Source: an uncultured Flammeovirgaceae bacterium
Lineage (GTDB): Bacteria > Bacteroidota > Bacteroidia > Cytophagales > Cyclobacteriaceae
Reading direction: 5' to 3'
Length of the DNA stretch: 14,219 nucleotides
Assembly: GCA_937138955.1 (NCBI GenBank)
Contig: CAKZPJ010000106.1
Coordinates: 1-14,219, forward strand
Shown: in pieces, positions 1 through 5,592 of the stretch
Numbering within the stretch: position 1 is the first letter of the stretch
Layout: the number at the start of each line of letters is the position of its first letter
The notes under the pieces: model-generated
Database searches by the model: none
Seen by the model: the letters and a program-made list of their open reading frames with translations, nothing else
What the model was told of the DNA's origin: nothing
Program-made: the position numbers and the translations under genes

Positions 1-2
1 CC

Positions 3-38
3 CCAGGTAAATTTGAGATAAAAGGGCCGGAATTATAG
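3..38 (+). CDS. Possible C-terminal tail of a gene extending off the left edge
   Basis: Frame 3 reads PGKFEIKGPEL and then a TAG stop at 36-38. It is followed seven bases later by a strong plus-strand rho-independent terminator, so a plus-strand gene very probably ends here. The other two plus frames also hit stops within the first 21 bases, so the choice of frame is a judgement based on the terminator and the protein-like composition. Only 11 residues are visible and no family can be assigned. Confidence 0.3.
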   Translation, partial: PGKFEIKGPEL

Positions 39-44
39 CTATTT

Positions 45-81
45 GGGCGCAGAAAAATTTTTTATTTCTGTGCCCTTTTTT
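45..81 (+). terminator. Rho-independent terminator for the gene left of the window
   Basis: An 11-bp stem (arms 45-55 and 65-75, GGGCGCAGAAA against TTTCTGTGCCC, with one G:U pair) encloses a 9-base AT loop and is followed directly by six T residues at 76-81. The T-tract lies only on the plus-strand side, so it ends plus-strand transcription entering from the left. It could incidentally also impede minus-strand read-through from the DNA repair module. Confidence 0.75.
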
Positions 82-173
82 ACTCGCCCCTCTCTTTCGC
101 TTAGTCAGGCTGAAAAATTTGTCAACCTTAATTTGGCTTAAACGGTTACAAAAATGGCGAAAGATGCATCGTA

Positions 174-932
174 TTAAATATAATCTTCTTGCTTTTCCAC
201 CAAATACTTCCAATAGCGTCGGGGCACATGCTGAAGGTGTAACTTGTCATTTCGTCGCTCAGGAATATTGACGTGCTGGAAATAGGTCTGCCATAATTGC
301 TGATAATCTTTTTCAGCTTCAGTAAGTGCTTGGGAAGATAGCTGTTCCGGTAAAGCTGAATCCAGCGTAATGAAACGAGACTCGCGGGGTTCGTAATAAA
401 GACCATAGCTTCGCTTAGTATCATAAATCAACCAGCGAAAAGTCGGATAGCGCTGAGTGAAATGCGGCGGTAACAGCGGTAACACATTAAAATCAGGATT
501 GATGAGAGCGGCGTACAAGCCATCCTGAGTTTGCTGAAAACGAACAAAAGCATGCATACGATGCACTTCCCGATGAATCTGTTTCTGAATACGGTGAATC
601 TGTAGTATGATTGGCTCACGAAAGTTCTCCAGTATATTCTCAGAACTACCTACGGCCAGCCTCACAAACCGATAGATAAGCATTTCTACTTGAGGCTGTT
701 CGGACAGAAAAATATGATATAGCATAGTCACTATCTTCGGGCCACACTGTTGAGTTAACTTCTTTTTGACACGTTGGCTATACTCGGGATTAGAAGTCAC
801 AAATATAGGTTTACCAAAAAGTCCGGGTTGATAAGTAGACTCTTCCGCAATTTCTTCTACCGATTTTGAGCGATAACTTTCAAAAATGACCGATAGTAGG
901 CCATCAAATGATCCGTCGTAGGTAAACACCAT
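174..932 (-). CDS. TIGR03915/DUF4130-family putative DNA repair protein
   Basis: Recognised by family pattern: an N-terminal YDGSFDGLL block, a central HRMHAFVRF block, then PDFNVLPLLPPHF, RYP, YDTKRSYGLYY, and a C-terminal PRRYWKYL block, about 252 residues in all. Proteins of this family occur almost always beside a radical SAM/HhH protein (TIGR03916) and are sometimes fused to a uracil-DNA-glycosylase-like domain. A role in DNA repair or base modification is proposed, but the reaction is unknown. Here there is no fused glycosylase domain. I chose the ATG at 932, which puts the conserved YDGSFDG block at residue 5. A TTG at 941 would add three residues and overlap the upstream stop by eight bases. 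With the ATG, one base separates the two genes, so translational coupling is likely. Family assignment is confident; function is not. Confidence 0.85.
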   Translation of the reverse strand: MVFTYDGSFDGLLSVIFESYRSKSVEEIAEESTYQPGLFGKPIFVTSNPEYSQRVKKKLTQQCGPKIVTMLYHIFLSEQPQVEMLIYRFVRLAVGSSENILENFREPIILQIHRIQKQIHREVHRMHAFVRFQQTQDGLYAALINPDFNVLPLLPPHFTQRYPTFRWLIYDTKRSYGLYYEPRESRFITLDSALPEQLSSQALTEAEKDYQQLWQTYFQHVNIPERRNDKLHLQHVPRRYWKYLVEKQEDYI

Positions 933-933
933 A

Positions 934-2178
934 TTATCCAAACAAGGTAAGCTGCGAGGAATGCTTTCGGGAGCGCTCGTTCAAAATTCGCTGCTTCAGG
1001 TGCTCAGGATGGAAGCCTAACCAGCGAAAATCTGGATCTGCCGTAATCAGAAAATAGCGAGCCCGTTTCCATACAATACCGATCTTCCGAAGATGCTCGG
1101 CGCGTAGCGTACCAAACCGTCTAGCTTGTACAATCTTCTGTGCTGACTTAACTCCTACCCCCGGAATTCGCAGCACTAACTCGTAAGGAGCAGTATTTAT
1201 ATTTATCGGAAATTGTTCAGGGTGCCGAAGTGCGTAGCCTAGTTTCGGATCTACCTCTTGATCCAGATCGGGATTTTGTTCATCCACTAATTCATGTACA
1301 TCAAATCCGTAGCTACGCAATAGCCAATCGGCCTGATACAAGCGATTTTCGCGAACCAGTGGCGGACTTTGCAGCACCGGTAGCCGCTGATCGTTGCTAA
1401 TTGGCACATAACCGGAGTAGTACACCCGCCTTAGTTGCTGCTGCTGATATAAACTATCGGCTAAGTGTAAGATGTGGTAATCTTTTTCAGGGGTCGCGCC
1501 CACCACCAGTTGCGTACTCTGTCCTCCGGGAGTAAAAGTAGGTGCTGAACGCAGCGTTTTCTTTTCTTCTTTATAACCAGTGATAGATTCGGCCAGAAAG
1601 TTCATTGGCTGATAGGCTGAAGCATAATCTTTTTCGGGGGCTACCTTCTTCAAACTTTCTTCGGAAGGAATCTCCAGATTTACACTCAGCCGGTCAGCGT
1701 ACAAACCTGCTTCATGAATCAACTCATCACTTGCTCCCGGAATAGCCTTCAAGTGAATATAGCCATTAAATTTATGTTCGGTGCGTAGCTTCTTAGCAAT
1801 TCGTACTAGTCGCTCCATCGTATAGTCCGCGTTTTTAAAAATCCCAGAGCTTAAGAACAAACCCTCGATATAGTTTCGCTTGTAGAAGTTGATTGTTAAA
1901 TCAACCACTTCCTGCACTGTGAAAGCAGCTCGCTTAATATCGTTAGAGCGGCGACTCACGCAATAAGCACAGTCAAAAATACAATAGTTGGTAAGCAAAA
2001 TTTTCAAGAGTGAAACGCAACGACCATCTTGGGTATACGTATGGCAGATTCCCATCCCTCGAGAGTTACCCAATCCGTCTTTAGTATTTTTTCGGTTACT
2101 GCCACTGGAAGCACAACTTACGTCGTATTTGGCCGCATCAGCCAGAATTGCTAGTTTCTCGGTCACGGGTTGAGACAT
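934..2178 (-). CDS. Putative DNA modification/repair radical SAM protein (TIGR03916-type)
   Basis: A 414-residue cytoplasmic protein. The radical SAM cluster motif is C66-x3-C70-x2-C73 (CIFDCAYC), binding a 4Fe-4S cluster that cleaves S-adenosylmethionine. Additional N-terminal cysteines at 22, 45 and 54 (SCASSG, GICHTYTQDGRC) are typical of this family. A helix-hairpin-helix motif near residues 328-353 (INTAPYEL, RIPGVGVKSAQKIV) suggests non-specific DNA binding. The extreme C-terminus reads QLTLFG; residues 409-413 match the QL[S/D]LF bacterial sliding-clamp-binding consensus. The gene lies immediately upstream of its usual DUF4130 partner and is almost certainly co-transcribed with it. The ATG at 2178 gives a normal family N-terminus (MSQPVTEKLAILADAAKYDV). 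The substrate and product are unknown; an association with DNA repair is family knowledge plus inference from HhH and the tail. Confidence 0.9.
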   Translation of the reverse strand: MSQPVTEKLAILADAAKYDVSCASSGSNRKNTKDGLGNSRGMGICHTYTQDGRCVSLLKILLTNYCIFDCAYCVSRRSNDIKRAAFTVQEVVDLTINFYKRNYIEGLFLSSGIFKNADYTMERLVRIAKKLRTEHKFNGYIHLKAIPGASDELIHEAGLYADRLSVNLEIPSEESLKKVAPEKDYASAYQPMNFLAESITGYKEEKKTLRSAPTFTPGGQSTQLVVGATPEKDYHILHLADSLYQQQQLRRVYYSGYVPISNDQRLPVLQSPPLVRENRLYQADWLLRSYGFDVHELVDEQNPDLDQEVDPKLGYALRHPEQFPININTAPYELVLRIPGVGVKSAQKIVQARRFGTLRAEHLRKIGIVWKRARYFLITADPDFRWLGFHPEHLKQRILNERSRKHSSQLTLFG

Positions 2179-2399
2179 GTTCTTAAAACAAGAATTTTAT
2201 CGAGAGCGTTCAGAAAACTTGGCCACTTTTTAGCAGTGAGTATTGGTTTTAATAGGCTGATAGATGAATAGAGCCATTAAAACTGAAGGAAGTGAGGGAG
2301 ATGATTATGCTTATTGTAGGAACATAAACCGAATAGTTAAAAATAATTTGAATTAGAATGTGTAGCTTACATTTATGATAAGTTAAACAAAAATAGCGA

Positions 2400-2426
2400 T
2401 TAAGCGGTAATCTTATTATCACTTAA
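2400..2426. promoter_or_regulatory. Operator-like dyad upstream of the NTF2-like gene
   Basis: Arms 2400-2411 (TTAAGCGGTAAT) and 2415-2426 (ATTATCACTTAA) are complementary at 10 of 12 positions around a 3-base spacer, and end 13 bases before the ATG at 2440. It could be a protein-binding dyad or a weak leader hairpin. The 2179-2439 interval separates divergent genes and must hold promoters for both, but I found no exact TAnnTTTG box there. Confidence 0.3.
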
Positions 2427-2439
2427 CTAATATTAACTC

Positions 2440-2898
2440 ATGAATACTTTAACGATGGATGCTCCTGACTATCCTCAGGAAATGCTTAAGAAACCTTTCT
2501 TTGACTTAACCTTGGAAATGTTGAACTGTGTACGCGATCATAACTTTGACCGCCTATCGCAAATTTGCGACGATGACTACGGTATTGTGGATATCAATAC
2601 TGAAGGTGGTTCGGAAATTATCCGCGACCGAGCCGGATGGGAAAAATGGTTTTCCGGGTTATTCAAAAAGTTGGATCAGATGCAGGCAGAAACTTGGTCA
2701 GAGATCACCAACTACGAAGCTGAAAAAACTAGTGAGATGGGTTACAGCGTAGTAGATTTTGACCAAATGTTTATTGTAGGAGAAAAGCGAATGCGGTTTT
2801 CCGTTATTGCCACCATTATCTGGAAAAAAGTAGGTGAAGAATGGAAAGAGGCTCGCTACCATAGTTCCCTTATAAAAGTGGAAGAGTCGAATGATTAA
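2440..2898 (+). CDS. Small NTF2-like (SnoaL/DUF4440-type) protein
   Basis: 152 residues with no signal peptide or membrane segment. The layout is that of an NTF2-like alpha+beta cone: an N-terminal helical part (residues about 13-45), a short DDDYGIVDINTEGG strand region, a helix with DRAGWEKWFSGLF, then three long strands. These include FIVGEKRMRFSVIATIIWKK and a final GEEWKEARYHSSLIKV strand, the common ending in SnoaL-like and DUF4440-like proteins. Such folds serve as small-molecule enzymes or ligand-binding proteins, and sequence alone does not tell which. The start at 2440 is the first ATG; a second Met is at codon 6. It stands alone, divergent from the repair module and convergent with the rhodopsin gene, with a shared terminator after it. 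The fold assignment is a pattern judgement. Confidence 0.75.
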   Translation: MNTLTMDAPDYPQEMLKKPFFDLTLEMLNCVRDHNFDRLSQICDDDYGIVDINTEGGSEIIRDRAGWEKWFSGLFKKLDQMQAETWSEITNYEAEKTSEMGYSVVDFDQMFIVGEKRMRFSVIATIIWKKVGEEWKEARYHSSLIKVEESND

Positions 2899-2916
2899 CT
2901 ATTAAGAGAGTACAGT

Positions 2917-2958
2917 AAAAAAGAAAAGCATTACGATATCGTAATGCTTTTCTTTTTT
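2917..2958. terminator. Bidirectional terminator, 42-bp perfect palindrome
   Basis: A perfect palindrome centred between 2937 and 2938. Each arm is 21 bases, beginning with six A and ending with six T, with a GAAAAGCATTACGAT core and no unpaired loop in the DNA. It lies 18 bases after the NTF2-like stop and 22 bases before the rhodopsin stop (in window order), so both convergent transcripts get a GC-containing stem followed by a U-run. Confidence 0.88.
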
Positions 2959-2980
2959 GTATAGCACGTTCTAATTTAGG

Positions 2981-3757
2981 TTATGCCGTAACAGTATCTC
3001 GTTTGTCATAACCAGTAGATGTACTCGTTTTACTCGCTCCCATTGCTGTGGCGTATACGACTAAACCAAACCCAATCTTATTTACTGCATCTCCTATATT
3101 ATAAATTAAGTCCATAGCAGATGTATCTATGCCCGTAAAAGAAAGCAAATTACCTGGCAATAGCATATAGCCAATCGGGTAAATTCCCCAGCCAATAGTA
3201 GCAAATAGTGCTAGATTTCTAAATCCTTTTTTCACTACTGCACTGTCAGTCTGGGCAGCCAAGCTTTTAGCTGACCCTAACCAGATTTCATATATAATAT
3301 ATGCCCAACCTAAGGTAGAAATTACCCCCCAAAGAATGTTCATAGTACCATTCTCTCGGTAAAAGCCTTCGCCAATATAACCGGCTACTAACATAAGCAC
3401 TGCTGCTGCAATAAATTTCCACATCAAGCCAATCTTAGCACCAGCCGGACGAAGTAATAAGTAAAATTCTACACACATTAGCGGAACAGTTAGCGTCCAG
3501 TCAATGTACCGGAGTACAGTAGGGTTATCTCCAGTTAGGGTGTAGTAGTCTCGCATGTAGTAATAGTGTACAGCGGCAATACCACAAATAAGCCCAGAAA
3601 TTAATAATGACAGTTTCCACTTACCATCTACTCGACCACGTTCAAAAAAGAAGAAAATAGCTGCAGCGAACATCGCCATGTAACCAGTGAAAAAGGTAAA
3701 GGCTACCGGATCATCTACCGGAATCTCTACAATGTCTGCAAGAAATAATGTTTCCAT
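2981..3757 (-). CDS. Proteorhodopsin, light-driven proton pump, probably green-absorbing
   Basis: A 258-residue seven-helix retinal protein. Helix C reads RYIDWTLTVPLMCVEF. It carries the proton acceptor Asp86, Thr90 and proton donor Glu97, the DTE set of proteorhodopsins (D97, T101, E108 in the classical protein). His64 matches the acceptor-pairing His75. Helix G has GDAVNK with Asp223 and the retinal Schiff-base Lys227. Met94 sits at the colour-tuning position (105 in the classical protein), where Leu or Met gives green and Gln gives blue absorption. Helix E has ILWGVISTLGW; by alignment Gly144 falls where classical proteorhodopsin has Phe152, the site where Gly opens a carotenoid fenestration in xanthorhodopsin-type pumps. 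No retinal-forming blh dioxygenase or carotenoid gene is in the window. The ATG at 3757 is well placed. Role: outward proton transport across the inner membrane, supplementing respiration in light. Confidence 0.96.
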   Translation of the reverse strand: METLFLADIVEIPVDDPVAFTFFTGYMAMFAAAIFFFFERGRVDGKWKLSLLISGLICGIAAVHYYYMRDYYTLTGDNPTVLRYIDWTLTVPLMCVEFYLLLRPAGAKIGLMWKFIAAAVLMLVAGYIGEGFYRENGTMNILWGVISTLGWAYIIYEIWLGSAKSLAAQTDSAVVKKGFRNLALFATIGWGIYPIGYMLLPGNLLSFTGIDTSAMDLIYNIGDAVNKIGFGLVVYATAMGASKTSTSTGYDKRDTVTA

Positions 3758-4339
3758 AATTGTATAATGTTTTGGTTTATAAAATAAACAAATTAGAAAC
3801 TAAATGTTTACAGGTTTGAATGATATTAATATAATATTCTGCTTTTTTCTTAAGAATAGTATTACAATCGCGATTGAAATAGATGATAATATAAAATAAG
3901 AATAATATATCTTTATATTATTTAATAATCACTAAATAAGCTATCTGTTTTTGTAAAAACAACACATTAGCAATATAAACAAAATAGAATTGATTTTAAA
4001 CTGCGATTAAGCAATAGAAAAGCTTACTGTAGTTCAAAGGAGCAGTGTCTTACAAAAATTAACTGATCGCAGAACTATCAGCCAAGAACCTATATCAGGT
4101 TTAATGATTGGATAAAGAATTAGTATGGTAACATAGTCTAAGGGGACTATTCAGATAGAACTATCATGACTATCTATGCTACTCGCCTAGATTGAGCCAT
4201 AGCTTCGGCATTATTGACTATTAACTAAAGGGAGACTGTAAGAATGGTGGAACACAGTAACTCCGCTGCTTAGCTATTGGGAAGTTAATAGGTGCAGCGC
4301 GTTGAAGTCGGGCTTAAGTTACGATAGAGCCTGCAAGGT

Positions 4340-4439
4340 TAATCGCACGACACTTGATTGTGCCAGCGCATTTGGTACGATTCCAGCAACCAATGCTGTA
4401 GCATTTCTTTTGCGTAAACGATAGTCTGCCGTGCGATTA
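4340..4439. repeat. 100-bp segment bounded by 13-bp inverted repeats
   Basis: The left end TAATCGCACGACA (4340-4352) and right end TGCCGTGCGATTA (4427-4439) are inverted copies with 12 of 13 matches. Inside is a perfect stem with a 2-base loop, AATGCTGTAGCATT (4392-4405). It may be a MITE-like remnant, a structured RNA, or a chance stem. No clear target-site duplication flanks it and there is no coding capacity. Confidence 0.45.
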
Positions 4440-4796
4440 CTTTCATATAGTAAAGATAATCTTGATAATACGAAAAGGGCAATCAGATACCATATGAAAA
4501 CTTACGTATGTATACTATCCATGAATCATTGATATTCGATGCTACTTTCTCATTCGTTGAGGGGGTAGCTCAACTGTGGCATCCAACAGAATAATAGCCA
4601 GCGTTTTGTGAGCTTAAGCTGATTAGTCAACATAAGCACTGGTATAGTTAGGTTTGGTTTACTAATCATATTCGATTAATGCGAGAGGTTAATTTTTTTT
4701 CTATAAAGTAGAATTCTCTGTATTTAAATTAACCAGCCGCATACATTCTTTATCTAATAATGAGGACGCACTCTTTTTGGTATTAAATTCCCTTTT

Positions 4797-4827
4797 TTTG
4801 GTAATTCCAAAAAATTACCTAGTTTTG
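4797..4827 (+). promoter_or_regulatory. higBA promoter, Bacteroidota consensus
   Basis: TTTG at 4797-4800, a 19-base spacer, and TAGTTTTG at 4820-4827 match the Bacteroidota housekeeping promoter (-33 TTTG, -7 TAnnTTTG). Transcription would start near 4834, giving a leader of about 70 bases before the higB ATG at 4907. Confidence 0.7.
4800..4819. promoter_or_regulatory. Candidate HigA operator inside the higBA promoter spacer
   Basis: GGTAATT (4800-4806) and AATTACC (4813-4819) are perfect inverted 7-mers around CCAAAA and fill the spacer between the -33 and -7 boxes. A further half-site-like TTTTTGGTA occurs at 4774-4782 and again at 4795-4803, exactly 21 bases (two helical turns) apart. 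An outer ATTCCC/GGGAAT pair (4787-4792, 4827-4832) brackets the site. HigA antitoxins typically repress their own operon, so this is the natural binding site by inference. Confidence 0.55.
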
Positions 4828-4906
4828 GGAATCTTAAATGATGTCTCTTTCGTGGGGATTGGATAACTCAGTTATCATCAAGCTAAAAAATCAAAAATTA
4901 TGAACC

Positions 4907-5227
4907 ATGAAGGTCAAATTTCGAGAAGTTTATTGGGAAAAGCTTTACACCGGCGAGCCCATTGGTAAGCCTAAGTTTTCTCACGATATCATCAAGAGAT
5001 ACCGCCGAGTAATTAGAATAGTATCTCAATTAGAGGATACAAAAATGCTTCGACAGTTCAAAGGACTACGGTTTGAAGCATTAACCGGAAACTTAAAAGG
5101 CTATCATTCATTAAGAGTCAATAAACAATACCGAATCATTGTCACTGTGTTGGAAAAAGAAATACAACTTGACCGAGTTATGAGGGAAGAAGTAGTAATT
5201 GAAGAAATGAATAAACATTACCAGTAA
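4907..5227 (+). CDS. higB: HigB-like type II toxin (RelE/ParE superfamily)
   Basis: A 106-residue basic protein. Its second half has the HigB/RelE core: LRQFKGLRFEALTGNLKGYH, then SLRVNKQYRI, the strand IIVTVLEKEIQLDRV, and a C-terminal EEVVIEEMNKHYQ. The EEMNKHYQ ending resembles the IEEISNHY ending common in Bacteroidota HigB proteins. HigB toxins are ribosome-associated endoribonucleases that cut mRNA during translation and are neutralised by HigA. The basic and aromatic residues in RVNKQYR are where the family places catalytic or RNA-contacting side chains. The toxin-first gene order, with the XRE antitoxin 56 bases downstream, is typical of higBA. The N-terminal extension (YWEKLYTGEPIGKPKF) is somewhat longer than in classical HigB. 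A consensus promoter with an operator-like repeat precedes it. Family confident; activity untested. Confidence 0.9.
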   Translation: MKVKFREVYWEKLYTGEPIGKPKFSHDIIKRYRRVIRIVSQLEDTKMLRQFKGLRFEALTGNLKGYHSLRVNKQYRIIVTVLEKEIQLDRVMREEVVIEEMNKHYQ

Positions 5228-5283
5228 GTTTTTCGCATAAATACTTGCTAGAAAACACTCTACTGGACAATAGTCTCGAGCTG

Positions 5284-5589
5284 ATGAATTATAAAGTTAC
5301 TAACAAGCACGGCAATGCGCTATATCCTCCTGAGCCTATTCATCCTGGTGAAATATTAGCCGATGAATTGGAAGCCCGAGAAATTAAGCAGAAAACGTTT
5401 GCGTCGGAAGTTGGGCTGAGACCGCCGCACCTGAACGAAATTATTAAAGGTAAACGTAACCTTACTGCTCAATTAGCCCTGAAAATCGGACGTACCCTCG
5501 GTATTGATGCCAGTTTCTGGATGCGTGTGCAGGGAGAATATTTCTTGGATGTTGCTCGGCTGGAAGAGTCCCAGATACAAAAACTGTAA
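5284..5589 (+). CDS. higA: HigA-like XRE-family antitoxin
   Basis: A 101-residue protein from the ATG at 5284. It has the HigA signature PPEPIHPGEILADEL, a helix-turn-helix (KQKTFASEVGLRPPHLNEIIKGKR, where RPPHLNEII is the recognition helix), and the C-terminal AQLALKIGRTLGIDASFWMRVQ block that mediates dimerisation in the family. It should bind HigB and repress the operon. An in-frame TTG at 5245 would add 13 residues (MLENTLLDNSLEL) that do not look family-like, so I rejected it. It ends three bases before the stop of the convergent oxidoreductase gene. A short perfect dyad (CTGTAAA, A, TTTACAG at 5584-5598) covers both stop codons, but it has no loop or U-run suited to termination. Confidence 0.92.
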   Translation: MNYKVTNKHGNALYPPEPIHPGEILADELEAREIKQKTFASEVGLRPPHLNEIIKGKRNLTAQLALKIGRTLGIDASFWMRVQGEYFLDVARLEESQIQKL

Positions 5590-5592
5590 AAT

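Larger units (their letters stand above)
3758..4906. other. 1.15-kb intergenic region without a recognisable gene
   Basis: The rhodopsin-proximal 250 bases are very AT-rich and should contain its minus-strand promoter, but no exact CAAAnnTA (reverse TAnnTTTG) box was found. From about 4180 to 4440 the composition becomes visibly more GC-rich, yet all frames are broken by stops. The part of this stretch that I translated resembled no known transposase. It holds several short hairpins: CTGCGAT/ATCGCAG at 4001-4007 and 4066-4072, AATGCTGTAGCATT at 4392-4405, and AGCTTAAGCT at 4611-4620. It also holds the 100-bp inverted-repeat-bounded segment described separately. I see no tRNA, tmRNA, RNase P or SRP RNA signature. 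The last 130 bases hold the higBA control region. Confidence 0.7.

Noticed and set aside
933..941. TTG start for the DUF4130 gene, and similar TTG starts for higA (5245), tatA (10595), the alpha/beta hydrolase (11564), the regulator (12238) and the SGNH hydrolase (13230)
   Set aside because: In each case a nearby downstream ATG gives the family-typical N-terminus or a proper signal peptide; the TTG extensions add residues unlike the families.
4250..4440. Possible decayed protein gene in the GC-richer part of the long intergenic region, reverse frame containing LRKRNATALVAG
   Set aside because: The open stretch is only about 35 codons, is interrupted by stops on both sides, and matches no transposase or other family I recognise.
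4561..4580. GGGGGTAGCTCAACTGTGG resembles the 5' end of a tRNA
   Set aside because: The D-arm is not complete, no anticodon stem, T-arm or matching acceptor 3' strand follows, and two bases typical of the start are missing.
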